A DNA stretch of 50,249 nucleotides from Guillardia theta CCMP2712 (GCF_000315625.1 NW_005434449.1:3273-53521); one strand, 5' to 3'; positions 22,367 to 35,410 are shown, counted from the stretch's first letter. Notes: generated by a model not told the origin, from the letters alone. Numbers and translations: made by a program.

Positions 22367-25300
22367 TCATCTGCTGATTCTTTTGCCTGGTCGTTTCCAG
22401 TCTATCACGTTAGAGTTGGTCACTGTTGACTGCCCGGACGCGTGCGATATCGATGCTTCTTCACGTACCGAGCTGCCAAAGCCATCAGAGGCAGGAGGCG
22501 ACAACTCACCTCGCACCTGACTGATTTAGGAGGCGTGTGAATGCTGAGCTCAGGAGCTTCTTGGCTGCAAGCAGACGCCAGCAACGCCTGCAGGGCCTCA
22601 GCGACACAAGAACATGCGACTTCGATGAGTCGACCATCTTGATTGCAGCGAGCGCAGAGGCAGGTTTAGGAGCCTAGATGCCGTCACTGAAGAACAAGTC
22701 AACACCCGAGGGTCACCTCGAGCAGCCAAGCTTGACTCGATGAGCCCCTCCGCCGCGCGTGCTGCATCATCACTCACGTTTGGCAGACCGGGGCAAGAGA
22801 TTACCTTGCTGGCTCCAATGGCCTGAATGGCGCAGCTGAAAGGCGAATCAAGAGCTGATCGAACCAGCTGCTCGCTGTTGCTTTCTGCCAAGTCCAGGAT
22901 CGAAAACCCTCGTTCATCCATCCACATCTTTGAAAGCCATTACATGAACAGAAAATGCCGTCCTCCTCCTTTCTTCCCTCCTTTCCTGCCTCTCTCGTTC
23001 CCTCCCTCCTTCTCTCCTGCTCTCCCTGCCTCTCATTTTGCCTCCCTCCAGTCTCTCTTACCGCCCTTGCTCCTGGTAGCAGACAAACAGCCGCTTTCTG
23101 TGTCAACCATATCTGAAGTTGTCAAAAAAGTCAGCAATACCACAAGCATGTCAAACAGATAATGAGAGGGCCACATGTCAACCATGTCCAACAGAACATG
23201 AGAGGGGCATATTCTCAAGTCTCCGCACCTGCGAGCTCTTCTCGCTGTGCCGTATGAGAGTGAAGGGGTATCGCTCTTCTATCAACCAACGCCCAAACGT
23301 GCTGGGAGCACGCGTAGACGAGTGGCTCCAGAGCGAAGCGAGTTCGTCCTGAGCCTGCCAAGAGGGGAGGGAGCGAAAGAGGTAGAAACGCGTCGTCGTT
23401 CTTTCCACTTCATTGACCCCTGTAGGAGAGAAGAAACCGTCTTTCTTCCAGATCGTTCCGTCGGCACTACATGAGCAGATGCCGACGTCCTGAGAGCAGG
23501 TCAAGTTTGACAAGTGGCTAGACTCTGACACACCTGCGAAGCTCTGAAGCGAAACTCCCCCGCACTGTTTGCCGGGACCTCGATGGTACATCGAGCTGAG
23601 AAATGAATGAAGGCGAGGAGATCCTTTGAGAGCTGAACGCCTGCTTGCCCCTTGCTGTGCTGAAAAAACCACGGGAAATTGCTCATGTTCCTGTGGATCG
23701 GCTTCTCCTTTCTGCCTCTCTCCTCATCCTGCTCCTGCAGTGCACATCGCACAGCTTCAAGGGAGGAGCGGCAGAGGGACGAGGACGGCAGCACTCGAAA
23801 CAGCTCTCTCTGAGCGTGCAGGGCAGAAACAAAGTTATGTGAGATATGGCGTACAGGAGGCTTCTTGGTGCTTGTCAAGTAGTGGTCGGCCACCTTGCCT
23901 CCAGCGAGACATCGCTTGAGCAGCAGGTACACATCGCGCATCAAGCGAACGACGAGGAAGCTTGCCATGGCAGCGCTGAACGCCAGGAAGTTGAATAAGA
24001 TCGCAGCAGCCAGGCCCTCCAGGAGGTCTTGTCGCGGAGGGACAGCAGCTGCGAAGGGCTGAACCTGCTTCGGGTCTTGAAAGACGACCACAACGAGCAG
24101 GGCCAAGATGGAAGAGATGAGACAAGACGTGGAGCTCAAAACTTCAACCCAGTTCACCAGGTTGTTCTCATATGGCCGCATCATCATCAGGGTGAAAAAC
24201 ACAAAGTTGACCACCAGGTAGAGAATGGCATGGATGCTGGGAGCGAGCTGGAAGAAAAGGAGCACTAGGACCATAAGCATTTTTCTTGCAAGAACCACCA
24301 ATTCGAACCATCCTCTCGTCCTTTGACAGTGCGAGATGAGAGGAAGGAGGCAATCTAGGGAGAACAGGTAAGTCACTCTCTCCAATCCGATCAGCTTGGG
24401 GAGAGCATATCTGAACTGCAACTGCACAAGCACTCCATCGGTAAGGTACTGCATGTCGCTGCTTGCGATCCCAACCACAGGAATAGAGATATCTTGAAAG
24501 ATGGCGAAGTTTTCAGTGTTGACTACTGGGGAGAAGGCTCTGTTTTTTTCGTTGACAATGATCACAGCGACAGCGCCTGCCTCTTGTATTCTCTTCACTT
24601 TCAACAAGGTCGACTCATGCTGCTCCCCTCGCCCGCGGAACACCATGGCGATCTTTCCGGCTATGGTCTCTTTGTTGAACAGAAAGTGCTGGGCGAAGAG
24701 AGGGTCGACGCGGTACACCTGCTCGCGAATCTCTTGCCTGGTACCGTAGGAGCTCCACAAGAATCTCATGCTCCTTCTCCCTTGCCGAGACCGATACCGA
24801 CGGTAGACATCTGCGACATGCGCGACAAGAGCGAGGGCAAGGGTGGAGGGCACCAGGACTGTCAGTCCCAAGCCCGCAAACCCAATCAGAATCCATTTGC
24901 GAAAGATGTCCAGTTTAGCAACAAATTTCTCGAAAGCATGCACTTGTCGATGAAAACGACGATAGGCCTCAAACTGTCTCAGGAAACCAACATGTCGCCG
25001 TCTTGCCCAGCCAAGGGTTCTGGCCATGCGGCTCAACCGCTTCTTCTGATACTTCTTAGTCTCCACAAAGTTCACTAGGGATGAAGCTTGGCATTGTTTG
25101 GCACGAGAGCATGACTGCTGCTGAGCAGAAAAGCACTTGACTTGAAGCTCTGACCTCTCCAGGGACCTTCTCATCTCGATCAACCTTTGCTTGAGCAACA
25201 TGACTCTCTCCTCACAACAGGCGATGGCCTCCTCCAGCTGTTCTTGATAATGTAACGCCCTCTGCACTTCTTTCTTCCTCCCCTTTGTCCTCTCCTGCTC

Positions 25301-28300
25301 CTCAATCTCAACAAAATTCTCCAGCTCTACTTTCGCAATCTCGTGTACTTCTGTCAAGTTTTGGATCTCCAGCTCAAGCTGAGAAATTTGTCCTACACCT
25401 TGCGACCTCTTGAGGCCGAGATCTTCGTCTTTGCTGTTACCGAGGTTGAAAACCTGGAGCACCCCGGACGCATCCACGTCTCGTTTGAGTCCCAGCGGGA
25501 GGCAGACGAGGGCGACCGGCAGAGCGACGAAGGCCAAGAGCAGCACGAGCTCGCTCAAGAGAGACTGCAGGGCATGAGGAGCAGAGTCGCACTCCAGGTA
25601 GGGATAGCTTCCCAGCACTCGCCGAGCTCCTGGGCTTGAGCAATTGTTCCATCGGTCATACAGCAGCTCGTCGCGGTTGGCCAGGCACGTGCAATCAAAA
25701 GGCTGGGCGATGCTCATGAGCCAGGGCAGAGCCGACCAGTGAAGCAGCCATGCCGTGAGGTTGAACAAGCCCTTCTTGGCCCTCCCGCTCCCAACGCCTG
25801 CAGCAATCAGACCAGAGCAAACTAGCAGCGCTGCAGGGAAAAACAAGAGTACAGCGTGACTGTACTGCCAGAACTTGTCGATGTCATGGATAAAACACGT
25901 AGGAGACATGAACATCGTCCGAAAACTGAGCACATGCAGCACATGCAGCACATCATTGTACTGTGCAGGCCAAAGAAACCTGATCGCCATGGAAAGATCT
26001 TGAACTTGTAGAAATGTGAGGAATGCTTTGAAGCATGTCACGAGTACGTCATCGTCGAATAGAGAGAGTGCGAGCAATACGACAACTAGAGAAGCTCCGA
26101 CGAACGACACCAACAGAAGCATGTCATTCCACCTCCCTGGACAGGCGCTACACTTGAAGTTGAGAAGGTCAGGAAAGAATCCCGAGGCGCACTCCTGACA
26201 GAGAGCGCCGCGATAGCCTTCCAGGCATCCGTTGTGGGTACCTGGGAGGAGCCGACATTCCCCCTTCGATCGATCCACCTTGGTGCAAGCGGCTTGGCAG
26301 CTAACTTCATCAGGAAACACTGTTCCGTTGGCGAAGCCGGGCCCGGAGAGGCACTGAAACCTCAGCCACCTGCCACTACACCAGGCAGGCATCGGGCAAG
26401 CGAGACACTGAGAGGGCCCAGCAGCCCCTTGAGCTGCCTGATACGTCCCTTGAGGACATGCCTGAGCCACGGACCCTCCCGGGCAGAAGAAGCCAGGCGG
26501 ACAAGTCAAGCATGCTGTTGTGCGACTCTGCCAACGCTTGAGGTAGTCGTCGTAGACGTGCACAAAGAAAGAGTAACTTCCGTCCCCGCACTCCCGGCAG
26601 CCATCCGCTTGAGACAGAGCCCCTGTCACAGGCCCCACGGAGCCTTGAGGACAGGAGGAGCAGGAAGTAGAACCATACGAGGACGAGAAGGTCCCTAAGG
26701 GACAATCTCTGCATGCCGACTGGCTCGACACCGAGTAAGTGCCAGGATTGCACAGCGCGCAGTCTCTCTCGCCGCAATTCACAGAGAACTTTCCAGCTGT
26801 ACAAGTTTGACAAACTCCAGAAAACCAGAAGCTTCCGGGCTCGCAGTTGATGACACGAAAGGGAGCGGATGAAGCAGATTGTTCTTGCATGGAAACAGGA
26901 GCGATGCTCACTCCCTGTGATGAGAGAAAGACAGCACTAGAGTTCTGCTCTTGCTTGGGATTGCGAATGATGAATGAAAACGCGTTGCTACTTCCTCCGT
27001 GTATGTTTGCTTGAATGTTCAAATACAGGTTGCTGTTCGTGATTGTGGCATGTGACTGGAGGGGGTTGTTGAGAAGCCAATCGAGGTTGAGGTTCGGCTG
27101 ATCGCATTGCCCGTAATCGTTCATTCGGGTCCAACTTCCGTTGGTTCTTTGCAACTTACCAGACTCGTCCAGGAAAGCCTTGGTAGAGTTCGTTACGCAC
27201 CCCCAGCACAGCGTCTTGCCATCCCATGTTGTTCCGCAGGTGTGAAACTTTCCAGCAGAGACTTGAGTCCAGCTGTAACCCTGCGGGACGTCGCACTGGC
27301 CATAGTTCACGTCTGGGCTGTTCCAAGCAGGGCAGTACGAGGGATTGCACTGACAACCCCAGCAGAGGATCTGGCCAGCTCCGGTCACCCCACATGAGTG
27401 GTACTCTCCTACTGACACTGCCTGCCACTCTTGCACCTCAAGAGGCACGTTGCACTGACCCTTGTCAACGTTGTCGCCGATGCTCGTCACCCCGATCGTT
27501 CGTCCCAGTCGATCTCTTCCACCACAACCCCAGCAGAACACTTTCCCTTCCAGACTCACGGCGCATGTGTGCCATATCGCCGTGCTGACTGCGCGCCATT
27601 GGTACGTTCCCTGACCAGGAATCGGAATCACCTGTCCGACGTTGACGGCGCTTTTGTTCTGCGCTCCCCAGCAGTAGAGCGAGGTGTCGTCAAGGATGCC
27701 GCACGTGTGGTAAGTGGCAGCGGAGATGGAGATCCAACTTCGAGCTGCGAGAAACGGAGGCAGGTCACACTGTCCCTCCCCGTTGTACCCCCAGCAGTGA
27801 GCTCTCCCCAAGTCGCTGATGCCGCATGTGTGCTGCTCTCCCGCCGAGATCGTGCTCCATTTGGCTCCAACCTTGAGGTGGGTGGCAGGTGGAGAGTAGA
27901 AAAATGGATCCACCAGTTGGCACGACCCCTTGCTCCTGAAGCAGCAGGGGGCGCATGCAATGGAGGAGCCTTCAGGATAGAAGACCAAGTAATCGCACGA
28001 CTCATCATGCTTGCAAACTTCTTGGCACTCAGACACAGTGCTTGCTCCTTGGATGAGGGCACTGTGGTTCTGAAAGATTCCGGAACAGTACTGGTCAGTT
28101 GCGATGGTTCTGAAGGTGTACGGAGAGCAGTCTTTGCACACGCAGTTGACGCTGGAGGAGCATAGGGATGATTGGTTGTTGGTGTTGAATCGAAGTCGGT
28201 TTAGCACTTGGTTGCTGAACAACCAGTCGCACCCCTTAGGAGAGCTAGGAGCATCCACTGAGATGATGAGCGAGTTGGAGGAAGTCAGCCCAAGGCTTTC

Positions 28301-31300
28301 CGCTGCTTTCAGACATTCTTGCGAGTCATAAATGAAACGACAGCCATTGGAGATACAGGATCCTTGTGCGTAAGTGTTGTAACAGAGGTTGTTTTGACAG
28401 CTTGTCGCTGTCGATGAGATATGAAGTTTCTGAATGACTTCGCTGCTGAAGTTTGTTGACTTGCAGTTGCACAATGCTCCGTAAAATGTGGGGCAGTTAC
28501 AGGATTGACCCGGAAAGTTCAGCTGCATGAAGGTGTTGCTTCCCCAGCAGTTTCCCACGTTCTTGGAGTCCACACCACAGGAGTGATGGGAGGAGAGCGA
28601 TAGCGTTCGCCAGGATATGCCAGATGGGACAACGCAAGAGCCATTCCAGAATCGAGTCCAGGAGGACCTGGGAAAGAAGACAACACCCTGCGAAGTGGTT
28701 TGCTGGGGGATGGAGTAGGGGCCCTGGCGACGAGAAGAGACTTGATGGATCAGGACCCAGCTGCCTGCATCGGTTGGGTCGTTTGAGGCTTCGAGCCGCC
28801 ACTCTGTGGGGTCGGTTTCTTGCTGACTGGGAGAAGTCATCCACCTGTAGCTGCAAGAGGCGTCAGCGTGTCTCTCAGCATGTTTTTCCGCACCTGTCCA
28901 CAATGACTGGCTCGCCGAAGTCAAACTGCAGTGGCTGCTTGCTTCTATCGATCCACATCGTTTGCGAATCTCCGTCGATGACCGAGGCAGCAAAGAAGCC
29001 GAGTGGGTTGACGCCTGCTGGATTTGTAGCCGCAGCTACTGGCAGCTGAAGGTTTGACCTGAAGAACTGGATCTCTGCCATACTGACTGTGCGACCCCCG
29101 TTTCTTGTGCTGAGAGTGACGTACCGCCAGTAGCGAGCTGAGTAGTCGCAAGTCCAGGTCTCGACGTACTCGGTGAACTGACGCTTGAGCGACTGACCCC
29201 AGCAGATGGTCGACGAGTTGGAAAGGATCCCACACGTCTCCGTCACGCCGCATGAAACGGTTTGAAACGACAAGGCTGAGATGGACACGCTGCCTTGCTC
29301 TTGGTGCAGCTGAGAGATGGCGGAGGAAGACAGTACCAGCCGCGTGCCGGTGTGAGCCACAAGCTCGGCGTTCAAGGCCGGGTAAGCCAGCACAACAGCC
29401 CCCGTTGCCCTCGTGAACTTGAGGCAATCGTTAAAAATGCTCTTGTTTGAACTCGCAGAGTTGCAGATGCAGTTTGGGTTGCTGGAATAGAAGAGAGGGT
29501 CAGAAACATAGTTCACTCCATGATTCACAACTTGTAGCAGAACAATCGCATTCGTCAAGAAATCGACAGCAGTCACCTTCGCTTGAAACCCTTCACCTCC
29601 TCCTCCTGTGGCAAGAATGACTGTTGATCTATCACAACCCAATGTGCCGCCTCGCACTGACATCCAGGTTATCGTGTTTTCCTGAGCACATATCTGCAGC
29701 TCTCCGTTGGCATTCGGTCCGCAGGAGGTCGGAGTAGGATAGTAGAGAGTGACAGGCTGAGCTGAGCGATATCCTTGTCCTCGGTCACTCACCTTGGCGA
29801 TGCTCCAAGAGGCTACGCCACCACTGGGGTCGGTCTTGAAGGAGGCAAGAAACCCTCCGCCTCGGCTCCCAAGGATCCGCATCACTCCGTCAGTGTAGCC
29901 TGTGCCGTTTTGAACCACTCGGATGGTCGACACACTCGAAGTTTGCAAGTACGTCTCGCAGCCTGAATCATCCACTGCACATCCAGCGGAGTAGAAGATG
30001 TCAAGAGGGATTTGACCATAGAGGAACCCACTTCCTGCTTGAAGAATCTTGATTCCATTGAAAGCCCCATTCTCATCTGTGACCGCCGAAGCTAAAAATG
30101 CGCTTCCACTTCGGTTTTGCAAACTTAACCTTGCTGGTAGGTAATGTTCTCCTGCTGATCTAATCTCGATGTTTTGAACGGCAGTGTTGTACTCAGCATT
30201 TACACTCATAGTTACTCCAATCATGTTCAGCGAATCTTTGCAAGATGAGCTCTGGCCTATGACAGCTCTTGTAAAGGCTATAGGAACACAATCCAAACCG
30301 AAATGATCGAATCTTGTGTACCCGGGTAGACAAAGACAGTCCAAGACAGACTTGCTCCCTCCACAAGACCCATAACAGATGCCCATTTCAATTCTTGCTC
30401 CTGAATTTGCAGGGCATTCAAGGCAAGACGACGATTGGTAGCTTGATTGGTAGCGTCCCCTTGCGCACTGGTCACAGCTCGTTTGTTTAGAGGATGCAGC
30501 GAATGTCCCAGGAGCGCAAGGCTGGCAGAGGGAGGCTCCGTCTTGACTCGAGAACGTTCCATTTTGACAAGGCGAACAAGTTGTAGAGCCTGTCTTAGGT
30601 GCAAACTTCCCAGCTTGACACAGTTGACAAGCAGTCACCCCTGAGACGTTCGAAAATGTCCCCGAAGCGCAAGGTTGCGACGGGCTGGCACCAACACAAG
30701 ACGAGCCAGGAGGACAGAGGGTACAATTAGTGGCCCCAGGATCAGAGTAGAAACCTGGTCGACACGGAGCTTGATCACTATCGCCTAGGCAGTAGTAGCC
30801 CGCCACGCACTCCAGGCAAGCTGTCTGTCCCTCTAGTGACGTGTACGTCCCTGCTACGCATGCCGTGCACGAGGTACCTCCACATGCCTGGGAAAACTTT
30901 CCGACCTGACAGGCGGAGCAGCTCCGATTTCCGTCTTGTATCCAGGTGCCAGCCTTGCAGATCAAAAGCGGCATCGTGAATGGCAAAGAATGAGAGACAG
31001 GGGCGAAGTCCATGGCAACGGGGTAGTTGGTATTGACACCCGAGTCCCCTGCTACGTAAATCTGAATTGAAGCTGGCTGCTGTGCAGAGAATGAGTTCTG
31101 GACTGGAAACGAGAAAGAGACGATCTTTGAAGATTCGGTGACAGCAATTGTGTAAACCTGAAGCTGTCCGCCAACAGCTTGAAACAAACTATGATTGCTG
31201 AAAACCATCCATGTGTCACGCAGCAAGAAGATGGTCGTGCCAGGATTGTGAGCAGACACTAACGATGCCTTTGTTCCACGGGTTACTTGAATGGCAGAAA

Positions 31301-32222
31301 TCACAAAGGCTTGAGGATGATCGTCGAAGAACGCAGTTGAAGCAACCGAAGCGATATTACCTTGTTTCTGGTACGAACGTATCTCAAGATATACAGATGC
31401 ATTTGGAAAATACATGTACATGTATTCGGCAATATCAAAGCTTGGAGTGATAGCAAAAGAAAGGTTAAGATCGTACTGTGAAAGCTTCATTGCGAATCCT
31501 TTGGCATAGAAGATTGAAGTGACTTCAACTATTTCATCATCAACCAAAGCATATTGTGTAGAAGATGAATTCGGAAAGAAAGAAAGAAATGAGCTGATGT
31601 TCTCCAAGTTAAAAATTGTTTGGGTCGTGAAAGTCTGTTTGTTGACACTGCCATACGCGCTTCCGTCTACGATGTAGTTCGCTATCACCCTGTACATCAA
31701 GCTCCCCTTGTTATGCGGAGACGCGGCAGTGCCGGCCTGTGCTCTGAGCACATGCATCTCTTGCATGCAAGAAGACAGCACAAGAGATGACGGAGCGCAT
31801 CCGCTGCCCAGGAGCAATTCGACCATGACGACTTCATCTTCCAGCGCCAACAAGTCGCCAACTTGTATACCAACCGCAACCGCGTTGTCTACTGCCATAA
31901 TGGTCGACGAGGCCACCACGTCCGAGTACAGGATTGCAAACCCAGAGAAAGACTTGGCTTGATCTGAGATCCTGATAGAACTTCCAGGAACTGAAACCTG
32001 TTCGATCCCATACATGTCAACCCCGGTGCTTGAGCCTTGCTCATTTGATGGCGGATGAATCGAATTGCTTGTTGCAAGAGTGACAAACAAAGCATTCTGT
32101 GCTCCTGCGCATGCTGTCTTCTGAGAAATGTTCTTTGCTACAAATGAATTCTGCAAGGAACTTGGAAGGCACAAGAGAAAAACAAATGCGAAAATATGTG
32201 GGAGCCATGCATAAAGAGGCAT
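22367..32222 (-). CDS. Giant membrane receptor-like protein: GCC2/GCC3, discoidin, RCC1-like, PAN-like, multi-TM and PA-like domains
   Basis: About 3,000 residues. ATG at 32220-32222 opens with a signal peptide (MPLYAWLPHIFAFVFLLCLP). Order, by window position: unassigned beta-rich ectodomain (32150-31000); Cys-rich GCC2/GCC3 repeats (30960-30300); G-x-G-Y repeats (30250-29500); an RCC1-like C-G-I...C-W-G repeat (29260-29190); an F5/8 type C (discoidin) domain (29140-28650); a PAN/apple-like Cys module (28110-27880); five more RCC1-like repeats (27860-27080); a second GCC2/GCC3 block (26830-26170); about five membrane helices (26130-25450); a coiled coil (25400-25110); another helix; a PA-like domain (GKIAMVFRGRGEQHE, EAGAVAVIIVNE, 24735-24440); and a last cluster of helices (24360-23900). 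A 43-nt intron at 28851-28893 joins the discoidin halves (VIVDS-YRWMTS) and repairs what would look like two genes. Proposed 3' exons continue in phase at 23470-23190 (DVGICSCSADGTIWKKDGFF), near 23100, 22927-22805, near 22720 and 22680-22510, ending ...DWKRPGKRISR. It probably senses ligands or adhesion at the cell surface. Confidence 0.8.
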
Positions 32223-32469
32223 GACGTTGTCCCATCAAGAACTTCACATGTTTCACTCTTGCACTTGTTGAGAAGAAACTTTCGCCTCACTCACGCCTCA
32301 TCTTCTAGTGATACCATCCCTGTCTTCGCTCCATTCCATCCCACCATGAAACAAGGCTTCATCTAAAAAACGGGCCTAACTCATCCAACGAAGTGAAGCC
32401 ATGCCAAAGCTAGCTGGTACGCTAATTATGCTCCAGTCTGGCTCCAGTACCCCTGCTCCAGTCCAGGCT

Positions 32470-32655
32470 CTAGTCTCAAGCAGACCTAGCGGGCATGCCC
32501 TGCTCTAGTCTCAAGCAGACCTAGCGGGCATGCCCTGCTCTAGTCTCAAGCAGACCTAGCGGGCATGCCCTGCTCTAGTCTCAAGCAGACCTAGCGGGCA
32601 TGCCCTGCTCTAGTCTCAGGCAGACCTAGCGTGCATGCCCTGCCCTAGTCTCAGT
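32470..32655 (+). repeat. 35-bp tandem repeat, five copies plus a partial, upstream of the giant gene
   Basis: Units start at 32470, 32505, 32540, 32575 and 32610, with a broken copy at 32645. The unit begins CTAGTCTCAAGCAGACCTAG and contains GGGCATGCCC, a 10-base perfect palindrome. Copies one to four are nearly identical and the fifth has changes. There are no unique spacers. It lies 250 bases 5' of the giant receptor's ATG and 55 bases 3' of the neighbouring gene's stop. Confidence 0.97.
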
Positions 32656-32708
32656 ACTGCTTCAAAAAAATAGAATGTACATTCATTTTAGACAATATGC
32701 TAATTGCT

Positions 32709-34834
32709 TCACTTATCCTTTTCCCAACGCAAGAAGGTGTCGATCCTTTCCAAATCATTTTTGTTGAATTTTGCGGGCATTCCACGACGAATCATTTGAT
32801 TCATCTTGTCTTGCATGATTCTTTTCTTCTCGTTATCAAGAGACATGAACGATCGCTGAAGAATAAGTTTTAGAGCATTCTTTGATCGCCCATCATAGAC
32901 CTGCTGATTCGATGCGCTACTCATACCACGTGAAGATTCATCTGAATCAAGCTGCGAACATGTCAAATGAAGCACCGCATGCATTGTAGGTTTTCTCAAT
33001 TCGTACAGAACATGACGGTATGGGACTGTCCGATCCGTGTTCATCGGAACTATCCTCGCAACTACTGCTCAGAATATGTCAATTCAAGTTCGCGATCAAA
33101 TGCAAAATACAATGGGAGTTCATCTGGGAGCGAATCCAGTGGAGTAGAAGGTTTGTACCAGTAGAGACCTCGAAAACATCTGCAATAAAATTCAAAACTT
33201 CGTCAAGGAAGCGTGTCGTACTCTGGAGCAATGCTGGCATGCCCATCTCCTGCAGGAAATTCTCGATTATGATGAATATTTTCACGGAGGTCAATTCCTG
33301 AAGGTCTGTAGATCGGATCAGACTTTTCAACCAGCAAGAAAAGGAGCAAGATGAGCTCACCTATCATCATTTGCCCATACATTACTACCATAATGCGTGC
33401 AGTGATGCATCTTCAAGAAAGATTTCTGAAATCCTCAATCATAAACTTCTGTCACTTAGACTTCCTGCCACCTGTATTTCTCCGCGTACAGAAAATGTTG
33501 CCACACCACATTGCTTGATAACACAGTTAGATAGTCTTAGTCTGCCGCTGTTTGGTGTTCTCGGTCCTGCATCTGTAAATTCATCCCACAAAAAGGCGAC
33601 GCCATCATGGGAGTGGAACACGCAGTCTTCAGCCACTACCTCGGCGCTATCACTAAGCTAACAATGAAGGTCAGTTTCAACTTTGATGTCGTCAACCTAC
33701 CTTAAGAGCACTTCCTGCAATGTAATCATACTTATGCACTTCAGTGAACTCTATCGAGCAACTTTTCAGCACACAACGTGCCTGCCTTACGACACTGACA
33801 GCTCGGACAGCTTTGCATAGTCTGCCGTCATAAGCATATGCCAGGGCCCCGCCAACAGAGCATTCAATCAATCGGACATTTGAAATTACATCGCACCGAA
33901 GCGATGTGCCCCCGGAACTGCGGATCTCACACTTCTTGAAGCTCCAGCTCGGCCCTCGTACCGAGATGGCACAGACGCTTGTTGTGGAATAAAAAAAATA
34001 GTCTGCAGCTGGTTCAGGCAAATTGTTTTCTGCGTTGTTTAAGAGTGCCAGCACCATAGGACCATTGAATTCCCCTGTTGTATTCTCACCGAGCACAATC
34101 TGACCTGAGATTTTTGCTCTCGGATCTGAGAGAATTCTCAAAAATCCGTAACCTCTGACCTTGACCTTCTCAATTTTCGATCCCTTGCTTCCTAGCTGAT
34201 CTGCTTTGCGGCAAATATCCTTCAATTCTTTGAAGCTGCGAGCGCCTGTATGTGGCAAACTAGGCTTCCGTGGCAACCACAGCACCTCATTGGATAGCCA
34301 ACACACTCCCCTCCACGTGTGCCAACCTCGTTCTCCACCCTCCCATGACCGGAAAGTTTCATCAATAGCACGTATATACACAATGTCGTCATGGCGAACA
34401 TTCAACAACACACAATCCCTCAAAGTTCGAAAGGTCGAAGGAACTTCAAGAATCACATGTTGCCTCCCTTCTTGTTCGAAGGCTGCAAGGTCCCTGAGAA
34501 TCACACTAGCGTTGTTTTCTTGCCCTTTCAACAAACATTGGTGAAGGACGCATGCTTCTCCATAACGACATCCCTCTTCCCTCCTACTATCACAGGGCCA
34601 TTCGGATGACGAGTCAGAAAGATTCAGCAAAACGGAATTAGGGTTTGAGCTAGAATCCGAGTCATGAAGTATGTTCGATTCTTCCGCTGATATCGGGGGT
34701 TTCTGAGCCCCAAGGGTGGTAACAGGAGGAACATTCAGAGTCTCAGCACTGTAAGCAAAGAGGAGGAGAAGGAGGGGGGAGGGTTGCAGGAGAAAACGAC
34801 TTATTGTCAAAAGCGTCCTCGCATACCCTATCAT
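32709..34834 (-). CDS. Membrane-anchored beta-helix-like surface protein
   Basis: ATG at 34832-34834 begins a hydrophobic signal region (LLQPSPLLLLLFAYSAETL). The first exon has about 378 codons and ends at a GTAGGT donor near 33702. It holds a Cys-containing linker (CDSRREEGCRYGEACVLHQC) and, from about residue 110, repeated short strands: ILEVPSTFRTLRDCVLL, GPSWSFKKCEIRSSGG, NVRLIECSVGGALAY, ARCVLKSCSIEF. The next exon (33640-33470) repeats the pattern: EDCVFHSHDGVAF, RLRLSNCVIKQCGVATF. These are right-handed beta-helix coils with N-x-C-x-I. Then a membrane segment (MMIGELILLLFLLV) and YRPSGIDLRENIHHNREF. A 48-nt intron joins SIAPE to CFRGLYWYKPST, and the tail runs through SSDEHGSDSPIPSCS to a basic helix (SKNALKLILQRSFMSLDNEK) and stop at 32709. 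This is the same broad class as the gene at 9945-12333, but membrane bound. Function unknown. Confidence 0.7.
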
Positions 34835-35410
34835 CCCGCCATCGCGATGGATACGACCATTCCACGACCGTTATGAACAGTTATTAGGCTGCCGTTTAAA
34901 ACCAGTTTGAGACTGGGGGTAGGGTGATGATTGTGTCAAGACCCGGGCCCATGACCCCTGGATTCCTCTGCAGTTTTGAGGAAAATCCCAAGGGAGGGTC
35001 ATGAGGGGTGTAAAACCAGCAGATGTGGTGGGGTGGGATGTACCTTTCAAAAAAGGATCAAGGTCGAAGAAGATAAGCGAGGAAGGAGGACATGATGGGC
35101 GAATGTTGTCATGACGATCGTAATGAGATTACGACATGACGAGACGATTATTGTAAACTTGCTCAACTCTTGCCTAGTTTTGCTCGATTGGGCGGAAACA
35201 TCACCCGAGCGGATTGAGAATCGACATTCGAGTCTCATGGAAAACAGTTTGTGCAAACGTAGAAAGAAAGCAAAAGACGATATGGAGTTTGAAGATGAAA
35301 CCAGAATGGAAGAAAAGAGTTCAATAGGTGGTAGAATGAATTCGCATTTTGAACTTGGATTGAGGACAAGAAGGGAAACTTCATAGAAGATTGTTGTAGA
35401 CGCAGAGGAG
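34835..35410. other. Divergent intergenic with G-rich words
   Basis: It separates the beta-helix gene (-) from the PDZ gene (+). 34910-35045 carries GGGGGTAGGG, GGGAGGGTC and GTGGGGTGGGATG words. 35270-35386 has a short acidic/basic open frame that could be a 5' exon or leader of the PDZ gene, but I cannot link it. Confidence 0.45.

Noticed and set aside
22598-22927. A separate small minus-strand gene starting MWMDERGFSILDLAESN
   Set aside because: The preceding and following exons join in phase 0 with the end of the giant receptor gene, so it is better read as internal exons.
28875-32222. The 1,115-codon frame as a complete gene on its own
   Set aside because: It stops in the middle of a discoidin domain; a 43-nt intron joins it exactly to the rest of that domain in the next frame.
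32470-32655. CRISPR array
   Set aside because: The 35-bp repeats are directly adjacent without spacers, and the setting is eukaryotic; it is a minisatellite.
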